Source: an uncultured bacterium | Lineage (GTDB): Bacteria; Bacillota; Clostridia; Lachnospirales; Lachnospiraceae | Assembly: GCA_905214365.1 (NCBI GenBank) | Contig: CAJMMH010000112.1 | Coordinates: 1-8,418, forward strand | Direction of reading: 5' to 3' | DNA length: 8,418 nucleotides | Shown: positions 1 through 4,874 of the stretch, in pieces | Layout of the letters: every line of letters starts with the position of its first letter | How positions within the stretch are numbered: position 1 is the stretch's first letter | Made by a program: the position numbers and the translations under genes | The notes under the pieces: generated by a model | Seen by the model: the letters and a program-made list of their open reading frames with translations, nothing else | Databases searched by the model: none | Told to the model about the DNA's origin: nothing

Positions 1-61
1 CGAATCAGCAAAATACCGCTGCGCTGCGTTATCACAGAAATTTTCAATTCAGAAACTTCCT

Positions 62-90
62 ATGATAAACTGTAGCGACAATTTATCCAA
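62..90 (-). promoter_or_regulatory. Candidate leftward promoter
   Basis: On the minus strand, TTGGAT (90-85) is followed after 17 bases by TATCAT (67-62). The -10 hexamer matches 5 of 6 consensus positions but the -35 only 3 of 6. It would transcribe a gene to the left of the window, and its -35 overlaps a weak DnaA box (83-91). The call rests on hexamer spacing alone. Confidence 0.22.
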
Positions 91-252
91 TCTTCGCATA
101 ATCTGTTTTCTCAACTTTTGGAATACCCATCTTATCCACAGACTTATCCCCAGTATCCCCAATGGCTTTTCTGTCGAAAATTGCGTCAAATTCAAGATAT
201 TCACATAGTTATCCCCATTATCCACAATTTATCCTCTCCAAACTTATCCCAA
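83..252 (+). promoter_or_regulatory. DnaA-box cluster (possible oriC or DnaA-titration/regulatory site)
   Basis: Eight TTATCC-like 9-mers lie on the same strand in about 170 bases. Two match the consensus TTATCCACA exactly (132-140, 218-226). Two carry one mismatch (TTATCCCCA at 144-152 and 209-217). Four carry two mismatches (83-91, 153-161, 229-237, 244-252). They form two groups, 132-161 and 209-252, and each group contains an abutting pair (144/153 and 209/218). DnaA binds such boxes at replication origins, at titration loci and at DnaA-regulated promoters. An AT-rich tract follows directly, as at many origins. Against a textbook oriC, no dnaA, dnaN or rpmH is visible in the window and hpf is the next gene. 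The boxes are seen directly; the role is inferred. Confidence 0.7.
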
Positions 253-354
253 TTCGCCTATCTGAATTTTTTCCTTTTCCTTTTATCTTCCTATATTATT
301 TTCCGTTATTTTCCTGAATAAAACTCTCAAATCTGAAATTTATTGAAATTTTAT
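253..354. other. AT-rich, pyrimidine-rich gene-free tract beside the DnaA boxes
   Basis: The top strand is dominated by T with scattered CC steps up to about 310 and then becomes mixed AT-rich. I see no credible gene or ribosome binding site in bases 1-354. The tract could be a DNA-unwinding element if the neighbouring DnaA boxes are an origin. Otherwise it is an AT-rich upstream element for the hpf promoter that begins at 355. Confidence 0.4.
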
Positions 355-383
355 TTTACAAATCTATGTTTATGTGCTATACT
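355..383 (+). promoter_or_regulatory. hpf promoter, extended -10
   Basis: TTTACA (355-360, one mismatch from TTGACA) is followed by a 17-base spacer and TATACT (378-383, one mismatch from TATAAT). The TG dinucleotide at 375-376 makes an extended -10. This is a strong vegetative (SigA-type) promoter. Transcription should start near 390, giving an hpf leader of about 145 nt. The nearest DnaA box ends about 100 bases upstream. Confidence 0.75.
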
Positions 384-391
384 GAAGTCAA

Positions 392-501
392 GATAAGGAG
401 GACGGACAAGATCCTGTTTGAATCTTATACCCGGAATTTTCCGTGTTGTATTCCGTTTTTCCGGCTGATAGAGCCCGCCTGGACAATGCGGAGTCCTTAT
501 C
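392..501 (+). promoter_or_regulatory. Candidate structured 5' leader of hpf
   Basis: GATAAGGA (392-399) is perfectly complementary to TCCTTATC (494-501), which would close a domain of about 110 nt starting almost at the transcription start. Inside are a hairpin AAGAT/ATCTT (408-412 with 422-426) and a stem CCGGAA/TTCCGG (431-436 with 459-464). A further pair, GGAC/GTCC (481-484 with 493-496), is incompatible with the closing stem. A Shine-Dalgarno-like AAGGAGG (395-401) is buried in the left strand and has no usable start codon after it. The same TCCTT (494-498) could also pair with the true hpf ribosome binding site at 519-523. A structured RNA class named raiA is known upstream of hpf homologues in Firmicutes; whether this is a member cannot be told by eye. 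Confidence 0.35.
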
Positions 502-518
502 CATTACTTTATGTTCGG

Positions 519-524
519 AAGGAG
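519..524 (+). promoter_or_regulatory. hpf ribosome binding site
   Basis: AAGGAG lies 10 bases before the ATG at 535. It decides the start: the in-frame ATG at 511 has no ribosome binding site and would add eight residues that do not belong to the family's N-terminus. Confidence 0.8.
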
Positions 525-534
525 CTGGTTTTTT

Positions 535-1065
535 ATGAAGTTTATCATTACCGGAAGAAATATTGAGGTTACCGAAGGCCTGAAAGCTGCCATCTACGAA
601 AAGCTTGGCAAGCTGGAGCGTTACTTTACTCCGGATACGGAAATTCATGTAACGTTAAGTGTGCAGAAAGACAGTCAGAAAATAGAGGTTACAATCCCTG
701 TTAAGGGCAATCTGATCCGTTCTGAGCAGGCAAGCTCCGATATGTATGTTTCCATTGACCTGGTAGAAGAAGTAATTGAGCGTCAGCTGCGCCGTTATAA
801 AACCAGACTGATTGCACAGACACAGAATGTTGAGTCTTTCTCCGCATCGTTCCTGGAAAGTGAGGATGAGCCGGAAAACGAAGGCATCAAGATTGTAAAA
901 ACCAAGAAATTCGCAATTAAGCCAATGGACGCAGAGGAAGCGTGCCTGCAGATGGAATTGCTTGGTCACAGCTTTTATGTATTCTTTAACAGTGAAACGG
1001 AAGAGACAAACGTTGTTTACAAGAGAAAGGACGGAACCTACGGACTGATCGAGCCTGAGTTCTGA
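535..1065 (+). CDS. hpf: Ribosome hibernation-promoting factor, long form (HPF/RaiA/YfiA family)
   Basis: This 176-residue protein is predicted to bind the small ribosomal subunit in stationary phase or stress and to drive 70S dimerisation into inactive 100S particles in the cytoplasm. Residues 1-100 form the S30AE domain, with the typical start MKFIITGRNIEVTEGLK and a basic helix near RQLRRYK (83-89). An acidic linker (about 105-117) leads to the C-terminal dimerisation domain (about 118-176), which has the family signatures KTKKFAIKPMDAEEA, LQMELLGHSFYVF and YKRKDGTYGLIEP. Both domains are complete, so this is the long form usual in Firmicutes and not the short HPF plus RMF of gammaproteobacteria. 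The gene stands alone, with its own promoter, a long leader and a terminator. In Firmicutes hpf is often near secA or prfB; neither is visible here. Confidence 0.96.
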   Translation: MKFIITGRNIEVTEGLKAAIYEKLGKLERYFTPDTEIHVTLSVQKDSQKIEVTIPVKGNLIRSEQASSDMYVSIDLVEEVIERQLRRYKTRLIAQTQNVESFSASFLESEDEPENEGIKIVKTKKFAIKPMDAEEACLQMELLGHSFYVFFNSETEETNVVYKRKDGTYGLIEPEF

Positions 1066-1165
1066 TGATGCAGATTTTTGCTTCGCAGGCTGTAAAATGG
1101 ATTCCAACAATCCGCCATATAACTTCTGAAGAATCGGGAATCCCCCCCCCATTCTCATAGCAAAA

Positions 1166-1205
1166 GGCCGTACACAGTCAGATTGCTGCTGTGTACGGTC
1201 TTTTT
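1166..1205 (+). terminator. Rho-independent terminator of hpf
   Basis: A 12-bp stem (1166-1177 with 1189-1200, one G-U pair) closes an 11-base loop and is followed by TTTTT. Four A residues precede the left arm. It lies about 100 bases after the hpf stop codon and fits an intrinsic terminator for the rightward transcript. Confidence 0.9.
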
Positions 1206-1242
1206 ATTAATCACTGATTTCTTACAGGCGTCTCCGCATCAG

Positions 1243-1304
1243 AAAGGCTCTGCACTTTCCCGCTGAATACGAAGTTCAGCATAGGAAAAAGCAGAGCCTT
1301 TTTT
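1243..1304. terminator. Long compound hairpin, probable bidirectional terminator
   Basis: AAAGGCTCTGC (1243-1253) pairs with GCAGAGCC plus T residues (1291-1301). Inside, TTTCC (1256-1260) pairs with GGAAA (1284-1288), and GCTGAA (1262-1267) with TTCAGC (1275-1280) around a 7-base loop. The result is a nearly continuous stem of over 20 bp. The T run to 1304 serves the plus strand. On the minus strand the tail is only TTTCT, but this is the only obvious terminator for the convergent NlpC/P60 gene. The rest of the 1066-1369 intergenic region holds a C9 run (1142-1150) and no gene. Confidence 0.7.
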
Positions 1305-1369
1305 CTCATATTATTGGATACCACAGGATACCAAAGCATGGGGCACTTTCTGCAGTACTGTATACTCCA

Positions 1370-3733
1370 TTACGGAAGGATTGAGATGTACATGGTCGGC
1401 AGATGATTTGGATTGTAGAACAGGGAATCTACAACAATTCCGGACTGCTCGTTCTTCGCATGTACAATCTGACCATTTCCGATGTAAATCGCTACATGGT
1501 CCGGGTTCGGGAAGTATACCAGATCGCCCGGACGAAGCTGATCATAGGTAATCTGAGCGCCGCAGTAAATCTGGCTTACCGAATAATGCGGAAGCGATAC
1601 GCCTACGCTCTCAAATACTCTCATGGTAAATCCGGAACAGTCAACGCCTCCGCCGACTGACAGATTGGTTCCTGCCCATACGTAGTTGCACTGTCCTACC
1701 CACTGCAACGCATATGCGACCATCTGCTGACGGACTGCACTTACTTCCGGTGCTGGTGCCGGTGTCGGTGCCGGTGCAGGCTCAGTCGGCTGCGTTTCCG
1801 TCGGTGCCGGCGTTTCAGGCTGAACCGGCTGCGTTTCCGTCGGCTGCGTCGGCTGTTCTGCCGGCTGAGTCGGTACTTCCGCTACTTCCAGTACGAAAGA
1901 CGACTGCAGCGCACCATAGGTAATCGTAACCGTGTTGCTGCCGGCAGCCAGGATCATGCCTACCTGCGCACAGCTCCACTGAGAAGAATCTGTGATATCC
2001 GCTTCGCTTCCGTCACTGTATACCACATGAATATACAGTTCCGCTGCTGAAATCACATCTCCGGCATATTTCTGCCCGCCAGTGTATCTTGCTTCCATGC
2101 TCACTGCCGATACCGGCTGGGTCGGCTGCGTTTCCATCGGCTGTGTTGGCTGTTCTGCCGGCTGGGTCGGCTGCGTTTCCGTCGGCTGCGTCGGCTGTTC
2201 TGCCGGCTGAGTCGGCTGCGTTTCCGTCGGCTGTGTTGGCTGTTCTGCCGGCTGAGTCGGCTGCGTTTCCGTCGGCTGCGTCGGCTGTGTTTCTCTCTCA
2301 AGAACGTTCAGCAGGAAGGACGAATGAAGCTCACCATAGTACATGGTTACCAGATACTCTCCTGCCGGAAGAATCATGCCGACATTCGGGCTTGACCACT
2401 GGGACGGATCGGTGATGTCCCCTTCGCTTCCATCGCTGTATACCACATGGAGATACAGCTCTGACGCGGAAATCACATCTCCGGCATACTTCTGACTGCC
2501 GGTATAATATGCAGTTACACTGACTGCTTCAGCTGTAGAAGCTGGCGTTGTCTCCGCCGGAATTTCCGGTACGGACTCTGCATCAGAGGACGGAACATCT
2601 GAAGATGCCGGCTGGCTTTCTGCTGCGCCGTTCTCAGAGGAAGCACTGCTGGTCTCTGCCGGTTCCGTCGGTACAACTACGTTGTTTTCTGCTTCCTTGC
2701 GAAGATCCTCAATAATCTGTGCTACCTTCTCACTCAGCTTTACCGCGTCCTCACGCTGCTGCTTTGCTGCATCCGCCAGATCAGTCATACCCGCGTCAGT
2801 CGTTGTGGAAATGTACTCATCCCACAACTCTACACAGTAATCAATCGCAGACTTAGCACCACTGTAATCATGCGTTGCCACACGCTCATCGTAGACACGC
2901 TTTGCATCGTCAATCTCCGTCAGATAGCCATCAAGAAGATTCTTGATATACTCATCATCAATCTCCGTTGCCTGTGCAAACTGCGTATTGATCGTTACGC
3001 CGTCACGGCTGACATAGCCCCACAGCGTATCGCTGACTTTAATCATCACATAATCCCCGGTTGCCTGCATGATCGGGTAGGTCTCGCCCTTATGTACATA
3101 ATCCAGAATCCGACCTTCAGACGCCGCAGTATCGTACAGCGCAAGGCTGTCTGCAGTTACGGTCGCGTATTTATTCTGAATGTTGGTTTCCGCTACCTGA
3201 GCCGCATTTCCAATCAGGACAAACTGAGCGCTGACATAGCCCTCGATTCCATCCGTGCGGACCAGATACCAGGTTCCGTCATTGTTGGTTACCGTATCAA
3301 AAATCTCAACCTTGCAGTTGTTATACAGATAAGCAACAACCGGCGCAGTCAGAGACGCGGACTTTCTCATAAAAAGACGGGCAGTCGTGCTGACTAAACC
3401 TTCCGTTCCCTGCTGATCGTCATCAATCAGATCATCGGCTGCCGCAGTTCCGGAAACAGTTCCGGTCTGCTTTCCTACATTAGCCTTGACGGCTGCCGCA
3501 GAAGCCTCTTCGCTTTCCAGCGTAGAAGAAACAGACGGACTCAGATAATCCAGGATATCTGCCTCCGGCGAATGGCTGTTTGCGTAGTAATTATTAAAAG
3601 TAACGGCCATACCGGCTACCGCAGTATCATTTTCCAGCGTTGTTGCAAACGCAGGAACGGAAGAACCGATTCCGCTGAATAACAGTGCTGCTGAAGCGCA
3701 GGATGCAATTAACTTATTGTATTTACGATTCAT
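1370..3733 (-). CDS. Secreted NlpC/P60 peptidoglycan hydrolase with SH3b and Ig-like domains
   Basis: This 787-residue exported cell-wall enzyme is probably a gamma-D-glutamyl-diamino-acid endopeptidase that cuts peptidoglycan stem peptides. A signal peptide (1-30) ends in PAFA-T. Two SH3b-like wall-binding domains follow (about 112-176 and 188-249), then an acidic helical region (about 255-350), a Ser/Glu/Pro linker, an Ig-like domain (404-478), a Thr/Pro/Gln/Glu repeat linker (479-542), a second Ig-like domain about 70% identical to the first (544-618), another Pro-rich linker, and a C-terminal NlpC/P60 domain (664-787). The catalytic residues look intact: C699 in DCSGF, H746 in PDHVAIYIG and H758 in IVHAKN. 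There is no LPXTG motif or membrane anchor, so retention is presumably through the SH3b domains. The start is ATG at 3733, with AAGGAGG seven bases upstream; the TTG at 3736 would leave too short a spacing. The gene is monocistronic. The exact substrate is unknown. Confidence 0.93.
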   Translation of the reverse strand: MNRKYNKLIASCASAALLFSGIGSSVPAFATTLENDTAVAGMAVTFNNYYANSHSPEADILDYLSPSVSSTLESEEASAAAVKANVGKQTGTVSGTAAADDLIDDDQQGTEGLVSTTARLFMRKSASLTAPVVAYLYNNCKVEIFDTVTNNDGTWYLVRTDGIEGYVSAQFVLIGNAAQVAETNIQNKYATVTADSLALYDTAASEGRILDYVHKGETYPIMQATGDYVMIKVSDTLWGYVSRDGVTINTQFAQATEIDDEYIKNLLDGYLTEIDDAKRVYDERVATHDYSGAKSAIDYCVELWDEYISTTTDAGMTDLADAAKQQREDAVKLSEKVAQIIEDLRKEAENNVVVPTEPAETSSASSENGAAESQPASSDVPSSDAESVPEIPAETTPASTAEAVSVTAYYTGSQKYAGDVISASELYLHVVYSDGSEGDITDPSQWSSPNVGMILPAGEYLVTMYYGELHSSFLLNVLERETQPTQPTETQPTQPAEQPTQPTETQPTQPAEQPTQPTETQPTQPAEQPTQPMETQPTQPVSAVSMEARYTGGQKYAGDVISAAELYIHVVYSDGSEADITDSSQWSCAQVGMILAAGSNTVTITYGALQSSFVLEVAEVPTQPAEQPTQPTETQPVQPETPAPTETQPTEPAPAPTPAPAPEVSAVRQQMVAYALQWVGQCNYVWAGTNLSVGGGVDCSGFTMRVFESVGVSLPHYSVSQIYCGAQITYDQLRPGDLVYFPNPDHVAIYIGNGQIVHAKNEQSGIVVDSLFYNPNHLPTMYISILP
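1880..2524 (-). repeat. Duplicated Ig-like domain (two copies flanking the linker)
   Basis: Bases 2300-2524 and 1880-2104 each encode a module of about 75 residues that shares YTG-QKYAGDVISA, ELY-HVVYSDGSE, DIT and VGMIL. They are about 70% identical in protein by eye. The repeat arose by duplication inside the NlpC/P60 gene. Similar Ig-like modules in surface proteins act as spacers or carbohydrate-binding elements; which applies here is unknown. Confidence 0.85.
2108..2299 (-). repeat. Tandem repeat encoding a Thr/Pro/Gln/Glu linker (45-bp unit)
   Basis: About 3.5 copies of a 15-residue unit, ETQPTQPAEQPTQPT, link the two Ig-like domains (residues 479-542). At DNA level the copies alternate between two synonymous variants (the gtcggctgcgtcggctg type and the gtcggctgtgttggctg type), which suggests a 90-bp higher-order duplication. 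One copy has Met in place of Thr. Such arrays can change copy number by slippage and so alter the linker length. Confidence 0.85.
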
Positions 3734-3740
3734 CAAAAAG

Positions 3741-3747
3741 CCTCCTT
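3741..3747 (-). promoter_or_regulatory. Ribosome binding site of the NlpC/P60 gene
   Basis: AAGGAGG on the minus strand lies seven bases before ATG (3733-3731). This spacing favours the ATG over the adjacent in-frame TTG at 3736, which would be only four bases away. Confidence 0.85.
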
Positions 3748-3768
3748 ATCTGCTTTCCCGATGTATTT

Positions 3769-3785
3769 GTTACAATTTTGTTACA
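3769..3785 (-). promoter_or_regulatory. WalR-type direct repeat in the NlpC/P60 leader
   Basis: The minus strand reads TGTAAC-AAAAT-TGTAAC, an exact match to the published WalR (YycF) consensus TGTWAH-N5-TGTWAH. WalRK is the essential two-component system that controls cell-wall hydrolases in low-GC Gram-positives, which suits this gene. The site covers roughly +6 to +22 from the predicted transcription start, a position that suggests repression rather than activation. The match is seen directly; regulation is inferred. Confidence 0.6.
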
Positions 3786-3796
3786 TTTCGTTCTCA

Positions 3797-3825
3797 ATTA
3801 TAACAACAGCATCCCTGCTTGTCAA
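3797..3825 (-). promoter_or_regulatory. Perfect-consensus promoter of the NlpC/P60 gene
   Basis: On the minus strand, TTGACA (3825-3820), a 17-base spacer and TATAAT (3802-3797) match the vegetative consensus at all 12 positions. Transcription should start near 3790, giving a leader of about 57 nt that carries the WalR-type repeat and the ribosome binding site. A promoter this strong would benefit from repression through the adjacent repeat. Confidence 0.88.
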
Positions 3826-3907
3826 TAGGCGAGCACTGTTTTTCCTCGATCTTTTCCTCTGGAATGTGTAAAAAAGCTGATTTTTCCTGTATTTTCCGTT
3901 CTTTTTG

Positions 3908-3945
3908 TGGTACGATATGTCCAACAGCTTTACCAGACAGCTGTT
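3908..3945 (+). promoter_or_regulatory. Candidate weak promoter and hairpin upstream of the SDR gene
   Basis: TGG-TACGAT (3908-3916) resembles an extended -10 with a poor -35. Immediately after it, AACAGCT (3923-3929) pairs with AGCTGTT (3939-3945) around a 9-base loop, followed by a short T run and CC. This could be a short attenuated transcript or a protein-binding dyad. It is weakly supported. Confidence 0.25.
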
Positions 3946-3980
3946 TTCCATCCTCTTACAATCAAGACTCTCCGCCCGTT

Positions 3981-4024
3981 CCGCCAGCAGGTATTTTTTT
4001 TCTGCTGCGGATACCGGAGCAGAG
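3981..4024 (+). promoter_or_regulatory. Two mutually exclusive hairpins upstream of the SDR gene
   Basis: Hairpin A pairs CCG+CAGCAG (3981-3990, one bulged C) with CTGCTGCGG (4002-4010) around a T-rich 11-base loop. Hairpin B uses the same right arm: TCTGCT (4001-4006) pairs with AGCAGA (4018-4023), and CGG (4008-4010) with CCG (4014-4016). It is followed by GTTTCTTCT. Sharing one arm between two stems, with a U-rich tail after the second, resembles an attenuator, but only if a transcript starts upstream. A promoter near 3908 is the only candidate. Confidence 0.3.
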
Positions 4025-4034
4025 TTTCTTCTAT

Positions 4035-4040
4035 TATAAT
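4035..4040 (+). promoter_or_regulatory. Candidate -10 element of the SDR gene
   Basis: A perfect TATAAT lies 73 bases before the SDR start codon. No recognisable -35 exists at 16-18 bases spacing and there is no TG extension, so the promoter may be weak or activator-dependent. The predicted transcription start (about 4047) falls inside the dyad at 4044-4087. Confidence 0.45.
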
Positions 4041-4043
4041 GTA

Positions 4044-4087
4044 CTCTCGGAATTTCTTATGCACCTACCTTTGCGAGATTCCGAGAG
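4044..4087 (+). promoter_or_regulatory. 10-bp inverted repeat over the predicted SDR transcription start
   Basis: CTCTCGGAAT (4044-4053) and ATTCCGAGAG (4078-4087) are perfect complements separated by 24 bases. It lies between the TATAAT and the ribosome binding site (AAAGGAG, 4101-4107). It can be an operator dyad on DNA or a stem near the 5' end of the mRNA. There is no U-tract, so it is not a terminator. Confidence 0.5.
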
Positions 4088-4113
4088 CACATAACATATA
4101 AAAGGAGTTATTT

Positions 4114-4842
4114 ATGAAACCAGTTATCCTTGTTACCGGAGCTTCCTCCGGAATTGGCCGGGCCTGTGCCCTTTCCTTTGCTGCACGCGGCGCATCCCTT
4201 ATCATTGCCTCCCGCTCCAACCGCAAAGCGCTGTCTGAAACGCAGGAGCAGATTCTGCAGACCGGCAGCGACTGTCTTGCCCTGCAGGGAGACGTCAGCA
4301 GCAATGACTTCTGCCGCTCGCTCGTCCAGTCCGCGCTTGACCGCTTTAGCCGGATTGACTGCCTGATCAACAACGCCGGAATTTCTCAGATCGGTCTCTT
4401 TCAAGATATGAAACCGGAAGAATGGGACCATCTCCTGAAGGTCAACCTGTACTCTGTCATCCAAATGAGCCACGCAGTTCTGCCCTCTATGCTGCACCGC
4501 CACAGCGGACAGATTCTGAACATTTCCTCTGTCTGGGGAAGCGTCGGCGCATCCTGTGAGGTTGTCTATTCCGCGTCCAAAGGAGCTGTCAACAGCTTCA
4601 CCCGCGCGCTTGCAAAGGAAACCGCGCCCTCCGGCATCCACGTCAACGCCATCGCCTGCGGCGCGATCGACACGCCGATGAACGCATGGCTTTCGGATGA
4701 GGAACTTGCCTCCTTAAACGAAGAAATCCCCGTCGGACGCATGGGGCGTGCCGACGAGGTAGGCGAGCTTGCATGGCAGCTATTTTCCGGTCCTGCCTAT
4801 CTGACCGGCCAAATCGTTACTCTGGACGGCGGATGGCTCTGA
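4114..4842 (+). CDS. SDR-family NAD(P)H-dependent reductase (FabG/YmfI-like)
   Basis: A 242-residue classical short-chain dehydrogenase/reductase, cytoplasmic and full length. The cofactor motif TGASSGIG is at 8-15, R34 after the second strand favours NADPH, D60-V61 contacts adenine, and NNAG is at 86-89. The catalytic tetrad is N111, S139, Y152 and K156 (YSASK). The overall pattern, notably ISSVWGSVGASCEVVYSASKG, resembles the FabG paralogues of Firmicutes related to YmfI, annotated as elongation factor P 5-aminopentanone reductase, as well as 3-oxoacyl-ACP reductases. The substrate cannot be fixed from sequence. The usual Pro-Gly after the active site (APG) reads ACG here (C182). Codons are visibly richer in third-position C than in hpf. 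AAAGGAG lies six bases before the ATG. The gene is single; its stop is 32 bases from that of the convergent ABC gene, with no terminator between them. Confidence 0.9.
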   Translation: MKPVILVTGASSGIGRACALSFAARGASLIIASRSNRKALSETQEQILQTGSDCLALQGDVSSNDFCRSLVQSALDRFSRIDCLINNAGISQIGLFQDMKPEEWDHLLKVNLYSVIQMSHAVLPSMLHRHSGQILNISSVWGSVGASCEVVYSASKGAVNSFTRALAKETAPSGIHVNAIACGAIDTPMNAWLSDEELASLNEEIPVGRMGRADEVGELAWQLFSGPAYLTGQIVTLDGGWL

Positions 4843-4874
4843 TCGATTTCATTTTTGTGATTTGCTTCCGCTCA

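Noticed and set aside
118..321. Plus-strand open frame across the DnaA boxes
   Set aside because: The Tyr/Pro/Gln-rich translation only reflects the TTATCC repeats, and there is no ribosome binding site.
418..468. Possible 16-codon leader peptide from a TTG after the AAGGAGG at 395-401
   Set aside because: The spacing of 16 bases is too long, the start codon is weak, and the peptide has no attenuator-type codon run. The AAGGAGG is better explained as part of a stem.
655..1158. Minus-strand open frame of 167 codons opposite hpf
   Set aside because: It overlaps a firmly identified hpf on the other strand, has no recognisable domain, and crosses the hpf 3' region and the C9 run.
1316..1332. 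Short direct repeat GGATACC, 10-base period, after the NlpC/P60 stop codon
   Set aside because: Two copies of 7 bases with no associated element; no function can be supported.
2089..2415. Plus-strand open frame of 108 codons, and a minus-strand Arg/Ser-rich frame at 2101-2301
   Set aside because: Both are other-frame readings of the 45-bp repeat array inside the NlpC/P60 gene. They have repetitive translations and no ribosome binding site.
4108..4641. Minus-strand open frame of 177 codons opposite the SDR gene
   Set aside because: It is the antisense of a complete SDR with all catalytic residues. The frame is open because of the high third-position C content.
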